NCBI GenBank assembly: GCA_025618425.1
Contig: CM046844.1
Coordinates: 12,491,080-12,555,079 of the forward strand
From: Heliocidaris tuberculata
Lineage: Eukaryota; Echinodermata; Echinoidea; Camarodonta; Echinometridae
DNA length: 64,000 nucleotides
Reading direction: 5' to 3'
Below are positions 1 to 10,779 of the stretch, in pieces (position 1 is the stretch's first letter; each line of letters opens with the position of its first letter). The translations under genes were made by a program, and so were the position numbers. The notes under the pieces are model-generated. The model saw only the letters and a program-made list of their open reading frames with translations, had not been told where the DNA came from and did no database searches.

Positions 1-521
1 GCTCTCAATTTTAAATCTTCTTGCCTTTCTTTTCAAAAACAAAATCCAGGGGGAGGGGAGGGGATTCCCTGTCTTTGTCATTGGACAGCCAACCAGTGAC
101 ATTTACCCCAAGGACAACTGCACCCTAGAATGATTACTCCCAGTACAACTATCCTCGTAGACAATTACTCCAATCACCTAATTTCTTAGGGTATCATTGT
201 CCATTAATCAGTGTGAGGATTTCTGGCACCCTCTCGTCCCCAATTTTGGAGGGCTGAGAAAATGGTTCATGAAAATGGGCTCAGTCATTTTTCTTTGCCT
301 TCAGTTTGCTTCCCTCTCCACTTCGTTAATTCTGATGCCGCCTCTTGTTGAGAGTGAGTAGGTTATGCTAAATTCCAACAACAGTATCATTACATCAAAA
401 CCATTATGAACCGTTGTCTTTCATCCACCCACCCAACCGGAATAGGAAAGTTAATGTATGGCAGCTCGATAAACGAGATTACTTATTCAGAAAATTTCAT
501 GATACGTGAAGGACATAATAC
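1..521. other. Intron of gene B with GGACAATTAC-type repeat
   Basis: No ankyrin exon is seen here. Bases about 75-215 carry degenerate copies of a CCAAGGACAATTACCCC-like motif, also present at 23.28-23.53 and 23.87-24.0 kb. Bases 240-330 faintly match the gene A intron at 47.58-47.68 kb (TTTCTTTGCC, TTGCTTCCC), so part of the ancestral intron is retained. Confidence 0.45.
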
Positions 522-697
522 CTTTTCTGGTGAAGAGGACAGAATCTCCAATACACGTCCAAGATCACCAGTCGTAGCTGCCCTAACCAATTGAGACCCT
601 TCAACGTCCTCACTCATCATGCTCATTACACCATCGGATGAGTTGCCAACATCTATCTTGCCCAAGTTTTTTATAAAAGCATCATGTCTATCATCAT
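522..697 (-). CDS. Gene B exon 9-equivalent: lead-in to ankyrin block
   Basis: 176 nt, two codons longer than gene [19 protein letters not shown], then [17 protein letters not shown] and SPEK. Donor GAAAAG|gtatta. It is the last exon of gene B inside the window. Confidence 0.88.
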
Positions 698-3501
698 CTA
701 CACGAGAAATACAATTAGTTTTTAATATAAAAAAACCCTAAGGGAATAGTTGACAAGAAGACTTCAAGATTTATCAGCATGAATAGATCCTAATTTGTAA
801 ATTGTAAGTACAGAAATTATTTCATCCACATTCAACTCAATTCATTATACATCATAGCTATAATGAATTGAGTAAAGTGGCTATAACAAGAGAAATTATC
901 GATCAGATTGTCCTCGAATCAAAGAAAAATAAAAGGCACAATCATGTATTGGCAATGGAAGAAAACAGCGCTCATGGTACCTGATTTGATACTCGCCGAC
1001 CAAGCACAATCACCCTTTGAGTTTGATGAATTCTTCTTTACGAATGTTAGTGTAGAGGGATGCCATGATACCTTTGGTGGGCTGAAACCAGTCAAATGGA
1101 CCGCTGTGTCCAAATGTGTATCGACGCGTACCACAGTTCCTTCCCTCCCAAGACACTGTTACAGAGATGCAATATCATCATAATCATCATTAATATCATC
1201 ATTAGTTTATAAAATCTTCAGCATTCATATCAAATTTCTTTTCAAAACATTCAAGTTAATATGAAAATATTAAGGAATTTTGTTGCACACATTCTATATA
1301 AAACCAGTAACTTACCTTTTCCATTCCATCCACCCATCCATTTCTACTGTTCTCTTGCAGGTTCTTTACAACCTTTAAATCTGTGTTTACCCGTACACGG
1401 TCTCCCTTTTCTAGCAAAGGAATCTGTTTCAGTTTCAGTTTTATTTTCATTTCCAACAGAACAGTGATTCTGACAAGAAATAAAATATACAATTTAATAT
1501 TCAATAACAAAATATATTTTACATGGTTTAAAGTTTTAAAATAGAAAGTATACATAAACATCCAGTACAATAGTTTTTAAAAAAAAAGATAAACCTGTGG
1601 AAATGAATGGATCCACTGAAAAGCAGAGCTTGTAGAATGTGGATCCCTCGAAATAATGACAAACGTAATTTTTGTAACATGTAAATATATTGACCAGAAA
1701 AAATATGAATATACATAGCTTACCAAAAAGTGGCAGAATAATTATAAATCCTTAATTTGAAAACTTGTTACGACACGTATATAGTATGGTGAACATAATA
1801 AAAAGAATATAAGACAACATAAAATAAAGCAAGGGAAGAGAGAAATACAAGGATAGTAAATGTTGCTGCATAATTATGTGAAGAGTAACATGATTTGACA
1901 ATGCACTGATATACTGATATTAATTTGTATTGTAAGAGAGTATAAGAAACAATTTCAATTTCCTTTTAAATGAATTAAGCCAGGAGGCAAGTTGAATGTC
2001 ATTATGAAGAGAGTTCCAAAATGTGGGGGCCGTATAAATAAACGTGTTTTGAGCTAGAAGAGTTCTCAGCAGAGGTAGATGAAAGTCATTACAACGCCGG
2101 GTTGGGTACTTATGAGATGACTTATTTTGGGTAAACATATCAAAAACGGAAGGAAGCATGTCATTATCATAAGAATACATAAACTGACCTAACTGAAGGA
2201 GATAGAAATCTTTTTCAATATCTTATTTTCAAAGAAAAGAGGATCCGTATGGGAGCGAAAATGAGAAAGGCAAAGGATACGAAGAGCTTTCTGTTGTAAT
2301 AATAATATTCTGTTTAACAAAGTTTGGTACGTATTGCCCCACACCAGGAGTCCATAATGTAGATATGGTAAGACCAGAGAGGAATAAAGCATAAGTAAGG
2401 AAGATGAAGGGAAATGTGTTTTTAATCTATTCATGACACCAATATTACAAGAAATAGTTTTACAGATGTTCTCAATATGATACTTCCAGGAGAGTTTATT
2501 GTCGACTGTTACGCCCAAAAATTTAGTATGAGAAACACTCTCCAACGGGAAGTCATCGAATTCAATATTGAGTGGCAGTGAGTCTATAGTATTATTGAAC
2601 AACATATATTTAGTTTTTTGGAGATTAAGTGAAAGTTGGTTTGCTCTAATCCATTGTAGAATCGTAGATAGTTCAGAATTAACCGTTTGCGCAAGAGTGT
2701 ATGGATTGTTGTGGGAAAAGAACAGATTCGTGTCGTCAGCAAAAAGTATAAACGATAAAATATGGGATGATCTGCAGAAATCATTTATATATAAGATGAA
2801 TAAAAGTGGACCTAGGAGGCTTCCCAGTGGAACACCACAGCTAATATTACACACATCTGATGAACAATCGTTTCAAGAGACATATTGCTTTCTGTTAGAA
2901 ACTCTTGGAAGCCTTTCCACGTACACCGTAATGGGAAAGTTTATAAAGTAATATATCGTGGTTTATTGTGTCAAAGGCTTTGGAGAATACCAGCCATATG
3001 AGAGGAATTATCAATAGCATGAGCTACTTTCTCCGCAAAAGACAATAAAGCATTAATGCTACTATGCTTTTCCCTATAACCGAATTGAAAGTTAGAGAAA
3101 ACATTATGATCTTTTAGGAAGTCAACTGTTTTAATATATATGATTTTCTCCAAGATCCTAGAGAAAGAAGATAACAAGGAGATCGGCCGATAGTTGTTTA
3201 CATTTAGTTTGTCCCCCTTTTTGAATAAAGGAATAACTTTGGCGATTTTCATAGAGTTGGGAATTTGCCCATGTAGTAAAGACAAATTAAATTTATGAAC
3301 CAGGGGATCTATTATGAATGGAATAATGGCTTTGAGGATAACATTATTGATATCATCGTAGCCAGAACTTTTCTTGTTGTCTAGATTTGAAACGATGCCT
3401 ATAATTTCATGGGTATATGTCGGAGTAAAAAATCTGAAAAGAAATCCGAAGAGAAAGAGATAATGGCATGAGACGAAACGAAAATGGGCAGAGGCAGGGA
3501 G

Positions 3502-3560
<59 letters not shown>

Positions 3561-4956
3561 CACCCACACCCACACACATACGTGTGTGTGTATATATATA
3601 TATATATTTATATATATACATATATATATATTTATATATATATATATATATATATGTATACCGAGTGTCCTCTCCCCTCAAAAAAACAAAAACAAAACAA
3701 AAACGATATACTTTTAAAATGGCCCCCAAATAAATTTTGACATCGAATTTTGGAAAAAAATTTATATATATGGATAGTTGAAAGTCTCTTCTATCATATG
3801 ACACCAAAAAGTCCGAAAATGTTTTATGCTTGAGTGAGCACTACCCATTTTTGTAAAGGACATGAAAATTAGGTTGCGCAGGAATTGGCTATCCACTCGG
3901 ATGAAGTGAAAAAGTTATCCAGTTTAGAAATTGCTGATGAGTTTATGATAAATCATGATGCATATGGGTTTGTGCAGTGAATGACATGGCTTATGAATTC
4001 AAAAGTTTATGCATGAGGGATCATGTATTGTCTTTTTAATCACAGTTTGATTATGGAAGTTGTTTTGACAATACCGTAATATCTGGTGTTGGTGTCTGTG
4101 GTAGTTGTAGCGGTGCTCCTGGTAGTTCGTGTTAGGGGGGGGGGGGAGGGGGTGGTTAGTTGTGTATGTGTGTGTGTGTGTGTGTGTGTGAGAGACGTGT
4201 CACAATCCGGGAGGTGTACCCAATGATGCCTGAAGCATAATCTGTGACATTAATAGCAATTGTCCTTCCAAACAAAAAAGATACTGCATAATAGTCTTTC
4301 ATGTTTTCAATTATTAAGATCTTTGATTAACATTATCCAATCTCCACCTCAATCAGTGTTTGAATGATCGATTGATTGATTGATTGATTAATTGAATCAG
4401 TGTTTGATTGATTGATTGATTGAATCAGTGTTTGATTGATTGATTGGATCAGTGTTTGAATCTGATTTATCAAATTTTTGTTCCTGAATAATGGTGACAT
4501 AAACCATGCATGCCATACCCAGCACAAATCCCAACCCTAATAAATCATTATCAATAGCCACAGATTAACAGCTGGTAATGCTTTTAAAACTTCCACAGTC
4601 AAATTATGATCACTGATGCATAAGCTTTTGATTACATAACACCATGTCATACACCGCACAAACCCATATCCATCACAATCTATCATAAACTCATCATACC
4701 ATAAATAAGCAACTTCTAAGCTAGAGAACTTCTCATATCAGCCAAAATGGATAGTGAATTCCTGCGCAACCTAATTTCATGTGCTTTAGAAAAGTGGGCA
4801 GTGTACACCCAAGCATGAAATATTTTCGGACGTTTTGGTGTCATATGATAGAAAAGACCTTCAGCTATCCATATATATAAAAATTTCCCCCAAATTCACT
4901 AAAAAATTATCTTTGGGGCCGTTTTAAAAGTTTTTTTGGGGACACTCGGTGTATAC

Positions 4957-5037
<81 letters not shown>

Positions 5038-8000
5038 GTTCAAGCGACATTTCCTGGTCAGAACGCCATTCCCATTTCATGCTTAAATAGATTTGTTCAG
5101 GTGGCATTAACTGATCCACCTGGAACGGTGGTGCTGTTATAGTTTATGAGTTATAAACCATTAAACATGTCCAAAAAAAAAAAAAAAAAATCTAACACCT
5201 AGTCCAATGTCAATGGATAATTTTAATTTTTTAGCAATTTAGGAAAATTGATATTACTTTTGTCAAAATTTGGCATATGGACAAAAAATTGGTACCAAAT
5301 TAAAGCTATTCTATTCTTCTTTACGGTCTTACTATTGAAAAGTAAGTTTGGCTTTGCGTGCAATAACAAATGATGTAAAAATTCATAAATTGAAAAATTG
5401 AAATTTTAAAAAGGTTTTGGTATTTTTTTTCATTATTACATCACCATAAACCCTAGATAATTACAAACTGTTGTAACGGTCTATATCAGTTTTCCAAGAA
5501 TATAACATTTTTGTTGCCATAGGAGGGCCTAAGAAAAGTTATGATGGAAACACTACGACAACAAAATATATCAAAAATTTATTATTATACTCACATTATC
5601 CATCCTAGGTGACCACTCACACCCACCCATCTGCTGCATGACCTGCAATGTATCCCTTTCCAATGTGATAGCTACATGATCTCCTACCTTCAGACCATCC
5701 TCTTTACCTGTAACCACGAGAAAAAATGTTTTGAAAGAGTGGATAACTATTAGCTTGCATGACATGTTTCCAATAATTATGCCGTTCGGAAAAAGAAACG
5801 AAATCAAGATTTAGTGTAAGGAACTATATAAATATAAAAAAGAACAATATGAGAAATAATAAGAAAAGGCAATGAATGTTATGATACCCAGGGACTGTTC
5901 CAATTCCACGAATGGCAAAAGATAGGATGCAATCTAATATAAGAGATGCTGATGACTGTAAAGTCTGTAAACCAGAAGTATAAAATACGTACAGAAATAT
6001 GAAAGATTTGCTTTAAAAATTAAACCTTCTAAATAAGACAAAGGGAAAAACACAAAGAGGAAGAAAAAAGTTGGGGAAACATGGAATATATTAAGTGAGG
6101 CATAGTATCTGAATTTCAAGATGAGAATGAAGAATATAATAATTTAGCAGATAAAATAATAGCCATGATAGCAGAGGAATATGTAAAATGTGAATGAATA
6201 TACGATGATAAGATTATTCAGTATAAGAAGAATATAAGAGAACATACCTAAAATTGGAAGGTGTCTTGAGTAGAAGCTGATCCCTGTTCCTGGCTTGGTG
6301 CATTTGAGATCTACCTTTCCATCGTACCCTACTCTGTGGGTGGTTACTAATTTCGACTGTGGCCAGGAAACCGTGACACCCGATCGTGGTCTTTCAGATA
6401 TAGCGCAGGTCTCAACAACAGTGCCTCCATTACCACCTTGAAATGCACAAATAATAGATAAATTCATTCATATGAAAGAAAACATAGTTATTCGTTGCTG
6501 CCTTGCTTGAGAACTTTTATAATAGTGACTCTTTCGATCCTGATCAAGTCTTTAGGAAAACCTAGGGTTTTATGTCAATGACTAATACAAATCCTCAGTT
6601 TTTATACTGGTGACTATTTCGACTCTAGGAAAAATTAATTTTTTGTTATGTAAGTGCACTGTAAAAAGTAACTGTAGAACTACAGTTTTTTTTTTTGGCC
6701 TTTGAAATTACAAGTTATTGCCATTATTTCAATTTTACAGTCTTTTCCCTATAAAACAACAGCAAGTTTGTTGGTTTACCGGAAATCAGCATATATTTAC
6801 AATCGCCCGACATAAAACACTGTTTAAACACCATTTTTTCACTTTTAACAAGTTACCCTGTTAAATTACAAAACTTTCCACGGTTCCGTTTTAATTTACA
6901 TAGATTTTCCTGTTAGAAATTAAAGTTTCTACTATTCAACAGAAAATATGACTGTATGCTAACAGTTTCCCTTTTCTACTACCCAAGTCTGTGAGCATTC
7001 CCGGCATTCTAACTGCCAGGAAACTTCCTGTGAAAAAACGGGAACCTATTATTTTACATGTACTGTGGAAAAACGGGCATTCCCGGCATCCTGACTGCCA
7101 GGAAATTTCCCTTGAAAAAACAGCAAAATTTTTTACAGTGTGGCCATTAGGACTATGCCCTCCAACATTCAGAGGTCACCCGAGTGTAGGCAGCAAGAAA
7201 GGGGCTTTGGGAGATAGATGATAAGGGAAAGTGGGATGAACTTGCCATCTTCGTCTCCTCCTTGCCAATCTTTTCCCCGGCTGACCTCAGCTTCCGGGCA
7301 CAACCCCTTGGAATCTGTTTTGTCTTCTCCCATACGAGATGCCACATGTGTTCTGGGTAAATTAAATTGTCACAAAAAACAAAACAAAACAAAAAAAAAA
7401 AAAAAAAAAAAAAAACCAGCCATAATCTGAGGCACTTTGGTAATTCAAATCATAACATTTTTACTGAAAGTTCTCCTTAAAGTACAAAGGAATTTCTGTG
7501 TTTCTATAGATAAATATCAAGATCAGTTTAGGCTGGAACAAGTACTCGTGGATATTTGGGCCCTCTGACATTATGGCTAGAGATCTAATGTCAATTATTC
7601 ATAAATACCAATACATTTTGAAAAATACAAGTGGAATTATGGATTCAGAAAATGTGTACGATGTTATTCTTGAATGTAAAGTGTTTTGTTCCATCGCTTT
7701 TGCTACATGAAACAAGAGAAGATGGAGTTCTAGTAAAGCTGAATAGTAATTTTTGAACTTTTTAATTTTTTTAGGACCACGTGAATAAAATGGAATAGTC
7801 GCAATGTCCCAAGAAAAGTATTACTCTTGAAGTGGTTTTGTATATCAAATAGGACTAGAAATAGTTTATAAATTTTGACAAGAGTCTGATGATGGCATGT
7901 CTGTGTAGTCTTTCATGTACCCTTTTTGATTTTCAGCATTATCTAGTTAACTTGTTATAATTTTGACTTTTCCAAATTTTCATAAAAATATTTATTACAT

Positions 8001-9211
8001 CTGTACATAATCAACCGTTCAGAGCAATTTGTATACACAGTTTCTTTCACATGAAATTGCATGACCAGTACTTAACTTTATCTTTAACTCTAATACACAA
8101 TCCAATATCTGGTTGCGGATTTACTTTCCAAGGGCAACATGTAATATTATGTATTCACTACCCATTGAACAATTTGAACTGGTTCACTACTTAAGTTTCT
8201 AAAGAACCTTTGGTTTTAGCATTACGCAAGCGAAATATGAACAACATGCCGAGAAGAGAAAATATACCAAATGATTTATTTATCATATTTGTCTCTTCTA
8301 ATAAAAAAAGTAAACAAACCAAGCAATTTCTTTATCTTTTTCTCACGAACCCAGTCTCCTTATGGCAGGTGAAACGTGTAAACTGGTGCATCAAATCATG
8401 TTTTTCATTCATGTAGCACGGAGTACAAAGGTTGAAATTGGGGCAGCTTTCATGAGAACACTTCCATCGTATGCCAGCTATAGAATGCACCTTGCAGCTA
8501 TCACACTTAATGTCTGAATGAAGAACTCCTTGTAAAAATAAGCGAATTAAGAAAAGAAAAACAGCCATTCTTATTTATTTTAACAAAAGTGGCAGTGACG
8601 GAATATTGATTTGTAATTTACAATTTACAATTTACAATTTACAAAGCTACCCAAAGAAATATTGGAATATCTACTGAGCAGCATCTACAGTCAAAGTTGC
8701 TCATAAAGAAGCCATTCATATAATTATCTGTACTTTATAAAAGACAGTCAAGTGATTACTGACGTGACTCCAATACGGAATAAACATAGAATGAAAATAA
8801 AGTGAATATTCAATCGTTTCTTTTTAGAGAGCACTCCATAATATCTACTAGATATTCACTCCTAAACAAGTGATGACTGACGCGACTCCAGGTAAAGTGA
8901 AAATAAAGTGAAAATAGAGTGGACATTCACTCTTTTTAGAGGTAATAATATCTCGGACAAATCACAGAAGCTGGATCACCTGCTGGAGCATTGTCGAAGA
9001 GCAGAAGATCATAGTTTTCCCGGGTCCCGACCTGGTAGTTGTTACAGTAGCCATTGTCCCATTGGACCATTGCCCATCCCATTGGAACTGTTTCAGGATT
9101 CTGATCGGTCAGCTTGACCACTGTTCCTAAGTGGCCTTCACCTCCATCCTGATCTTTCCAGGACCATGTGGCGCTTCGGACAACTCGCTGACCAACCTTT
9201 AGATATGCCAT
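522..9211 (-). CDS. Gene B: tandem paralogue of gene A, 3-prime part beyond the left edge
   Basis: Eight exons (9211-8980, 8528-8351, 7352-7246, 6436-6248, 5707-5595, 1423-1316, 1155-981, 697-522) give 1278 nt, 426 open codons, in the same phases as gene A. They encode MIB/HERC2, ZZ finger, second MIB/HERC2, a half Mib repeat, a full Mib repeat and the lead-in to the ankyrin block. Many stretches are nearly identical to gene A (only two differences in the 63 residues of exon 4), and intron sequence is shared, so the duplication is recent. The exon corresponding to gene A 51914-52024 is not found. No stop, frameshift or lost splice site is visible, so it is probably functional. Whether it also has ankyrin and kinase parts cannot be seen. 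Confidence 0.85.
981..1155 (-). CDS. Gene B exon 8-equivalent: second half of Mib repeat 2
   Basis: 175 nt, one codon longer than gene [37 protein letters not shown]. Donor AATCAG|gtacca, phase 1. The region between the two conserved cores is the most diverged of the pair. Confidence 0.9.
1316..1423 (-). CDS. Gene B exon 7-equivalent: first half of Mib repeat 2
   Basis: 108 nt: [18 protein letters not shown], then NGWVDGMEK. Acceptor actgaaacag, donor GAAAAG|gtaagt. Phase 0, so it can splice directly to exon 5 with no frame change. Confidence 0.9.
1424..1919. other. Intron sequence without recognised feature
   Basis: AT-rich sequence between gene B exon 7-equivalent and the 3-prime end of a LINE fragment. 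No open frame resembling gene A exon 6 on the minus strand. Confidence 0.4.
1920..3430 (-). mobile_element. Jockey/CR1-type LINE fragment in gene B intron
   Basis: Reverse transcriptase pieces in the order expected on the minus strand: [20 protein letters not shown] (near 3.2 kb), then after frameshifts [19 protein letters not shown] with the catalytic FADD box (2732-2743), [20 protein letters not shown], and a C-terminus ending FKRKLKLF (near 1.95 kb). The endonuclease part is missing and the frame is broken near 2.97 kb, so it is a dead 5-prime-truncated copy. Confidence 0.85.
3431..3660. repeat. (TA)n and (CA)n microsatellites
   Basis: Long TA tracts at about 3507-3555 and 3593-3656 with a short CACACCCACACACA block between. 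The tyrosine/isoleucine open frames over them are artefacts. Confidence 0.85.
3661..4949. mobile_element. 1.29-kb foldback TIR element
   Basis: Starts CCGAGTGTCC and ends GGACACTCGG, between TA-rich flanks (possible TA duplication). The arms match over about 300 bp: TTGCGCAGGAATT near 3875 pairs with AATTCCTGCGCAA near 4758, and TCATATGACACCAAAA near 3794 with TTTTGGTGTCATATGA near 4833. The centre contains a TTGATTGATTGA tract (4368-4450). No transposase. It lies in the gene B intron that lacks exon 6. Confidence 0.75.
4950..5594. other. Intron: TA microsatellite and AT-rich sequence
   Basis: TA tract at 4957-5033, then AAGCGACATTTCCTG (5043), which also follows the microsatellite of gene A intron 6 (51204), an A run at 5171-5190, and plain AT-rich sequence. 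No gene. Confidence 0.5.
5595..5707 (-). CDS. Gene B exon 5: first half of Mib repeat 1
   Basis: 113 nt: [36 protein letters not shown], donor AAT|gtgagt in phase 0. The next recognisable exon is 4.2 kb away and is the equivalent of gene A exon 7. Confidence 0.9.
5708..6247. other. Intron shared with gene A
   Basis: Matches gene A 58353-60038 apart from insertions there. CATGTTTC at 5763-5770 is the empty target site of the LINE insertion found in gene A. No element is seen in this copy. Confidence 0.6.
6248..6436 (-). CDS. Gene B exon 4: rest of second MIB/HERC2
   Basis: 189 nt. Differs from gene A by only two residues (Pro for Leu in VSWPQSK, Ile for Val in GTGISFYS), the closest pair of exons in the two genes. 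Confidence 0.92.
6657..7140. mobile_element. 484-bp TIR element in gene B intron
   Basis: Starts CACTGTAAAAAG and ends TTTTTTACAGTG. Gene A has an uninterrupted site (ATGTAAGTGGCTATT at about 60444), and the comparison suggests a short TG or GTG target duplication. Inside, a stretch with CATTCCCGGCAT and TGCCAGGAAA occurs twice (about 6996 and 7078). No coding capacity, so a MITE of unassigned superfamily. Confidence 0.78.
7246..7352 (-). CDS. Gene B exon 3: start of second MIB/HERC2, GC donor
   Basis: 107 nt. Ends [16 protein letters not shown] with donor GATG|gcaagt, as in gene A. Acceptor aatttacccag. No in-frame GT donor fits exon 4. Confidence 0.8.
7353..8350. other. Intron shared with gene A
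   Basis: Contains an A-rich run (7380-7415) followed by sequence matching gene A 60720-61370 and 62240-62510. TTAA at 8072-8075 is the empty target site of the 864-bp element in gene A. Confidence 0.6.
8351..8528 (-). CDS. Gene B exon 2: ZZ zinc finger
   Basis: 178 nt like gene [30 protein letters not shown] keep all zinc ligands. Same donor, CTGG|gttcgt. Confidence 0.85.
8529..8979. other. Intron with short tandem copies
   Basis: ACAATTT repeats at 8615-8645, and GTGAAAATA-type blocks near 8790-8935 that are shared with gene A intron 1 (63000-63150). Nothing coding. Confidence 0.5.
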
Positions 9212-9225
9212 CTTGTAAGATGACT
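8980..9225 (-). CDS. Gene B exon 1: first MIB/HERC2 domain
   Basis: ATG at 9211 in context acaagATGG; coding length 232 nt, as in gene A. Residues [20 protein letters not shown] and [18 protein letters not shown]. The acceptor is conserved, but an (AAG)n run of about 36 bp (9265-9300), absent from gene A, sits directly upstream in the intron, where minus-strand CTT repeats lengthen the pyrimidine tract. Confidence 0.9.
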
Positions 9226-9389
9226 CTGATGGAAAGAAAAACAAAAAAGAAAAGAAAAGAAAAGAAGAAGAAGAAGAAGAAGAAGAAGAAGAAGAGAAAA
9301 ACATTGTGATATAACGTATTGCACATAATTATTTAGACCTAAGCATTTGTTATTGCCCAACAATTTAGTTATATTCATAGTGATCAAGG

Positions 9390-9467
9390 TTACTTCAACC
9401 GCAGATAACCGTTTGACCTGTTAGTGGCTTGCTGACCAAGTTTACAGAAAGCGTCAAGGATATCCAT
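9390..9467 (-). other. Small upstream ORF before gene B
   Basis: ATG at 9467 followed by 25 codons (MDILDAFCKLGQQATNRSNG then YLRLK). Gene A has a related ATG at 63560 (MNILDAIISIQTVISG). The block is conserved between the copies but diverges in length. It could be a uORF or a piece of the 5-prime exon; it cannot be joined in frame to exon 1. Confidence 0.25.
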
Positions 9468-9529
9468 CTCAAACTTCTTTATCTTTGATCGTCTGAAATG
9501 ATTAGACCGAATAACATTTCAGTTTCAAA

Positions 9530-10007
9530 TTCAGTTTATTGTTTCATATTCACATTTTACAACGTTTTCAAGTATAGATGGTACAAACAATATAAATGGC
9601 ACACACAAGATAAATTGTACAAACGAACATGAAATCTGTTGTCAGAGAAAATAAAAGAACTTAGGTGAGTCCCTCATATCTATATGTTTACATGCAGTAT
9701 TAATTGAGAATACAAAGCTAAAAAAAAAGGAAAACTGAAATGTGGAGGAGCCTAAGGAGAAAGCTTGTGAGTTATAGGCTCCAAATAATAGTGAGATTTA
9801 TAATAGTCTTAAAAATAGTGGGAACGAGCAATGCATGAGACAACAAAATGAGTGTATGGATAAAATCTTTGTATCGCAGTAATCGAGTTAGCATTCAATT
9901 CAAATAAATGGTACTGGCTATTAGAGTCTCTATCATAACAACAATAATATTATCAAAATTCACATTATTTGAATAAATCAGCATTTCATATACGCCGTGG
10001 CAATTTC
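9530..10007 (-). mobile_element. Probable LINE 3-prime tail
   Basis: TTCAGTTTATTGTTTCATAT followed by ACAA-rich sequence and GGAGGAGCCTAAGGAGAAAG resembles the tails at 17.28-17.50 kb and 54.0-54.2 kb that adjoin reverse transcriptase fragments. The homology between genes A and B upstream regions stops at about 9520, where this begins. Confidence 0.45.
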
Positions 10008-10578
10008 CGATGCATACCGAAGTGCTGACATGATTCAGCATTTTTCTCAATGATTTCAGATGGCTTAGTTCAACTCGCTACGTGGAAAAGTACGGAATCG
10101 TGAAAGTGCCATTCTACTTGACGACATAACGAGATACGTTTCATCTTGTCAAGTCGACTTAGTATCCATATCATGTTGCCATGTAAAGATATTTAACTTA
10201 TCATGTCGACTTATGACCTTTTATTAGTCGACATGGCAAAATATATTATCCTGCGAAGTCGACTTCACAAAAAGTTTATGTCATCATGACATACTTTTTA
10301 GGACGTCGACTTGGTAAGATAATTTTTGTCGCCATGACGACATTTTTTTGTGAAGTAAACTTGGCAAGATAATTTATTTCGCCTAATAAAAGTTGATAAG
10401 TCGACATGGTAAGTTAAATATCTTTACATGTCGACATGATGTGGATATTAAGTCGACTTGACAAAATGAAATATCTCGTCATGTCGTCAAGTAGAATGGC
10501 AGTTCAACGCTTCCATAGAAAAGACATATAAAACACCCTAATAACGGGATTATGATGTCAGTACTTCGGTATGAATGA
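10008..10578. repeat. 570-bp imperfect palindrome rich in GTCGAC
   Basis: CATACCGAAGTGCTGACAT (10013) pairs with ATGTCAGTACTTCGGTATG (10555), and GCCATTCTACTTGACGACAT (10109) with ATGTCGTCAAGTAGAATGGC (10482). The centre is near 10295. GTCGAC or a close variant recurs about ten times. No open frame; a foldback element or hairpin-forming repeat. Confidence 0.75.
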
Positions 10579-10679
10579 ATAGATGATTAACGATATGCAA
10601 AAAAACCCATTCCAAACACCCAGCAACGGACCATCACACCCGTCCGCAACGAGCCACTGCACCTCAGAAGTCAGAACAC

Positions 10680-10703
10680 ACATCACACACACACACACAC
10701 ACG

Positions 10704-10734
<31 letters not shown>

Positions 10735-10735
10735 C
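10680..10735. repeat. (CA)n microsatellite
   Basis: About 55 bp of CA repeats with two CGCA variants. Confidence 0.9.
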
Positions 10736-10779
10736 ACGCTGTTGCTACGTCAGATAAACTAATATCGTTATATCATTTG

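Noticed and set aside
3468..3740. Open frames of Tyr/Ile repeats over TA tracts
   Set aside because: Pure microsatellite translation. The same happens at 4907-5142, 56664-56882 and 57974-58324.
7153..7392. Separate small gene (minus, 79 codons), repeated at 60478-60660
   Set aside because: The conserved part is MIB exon 3 read in a different frame; the correct frame gives [16 protein letters not shown].
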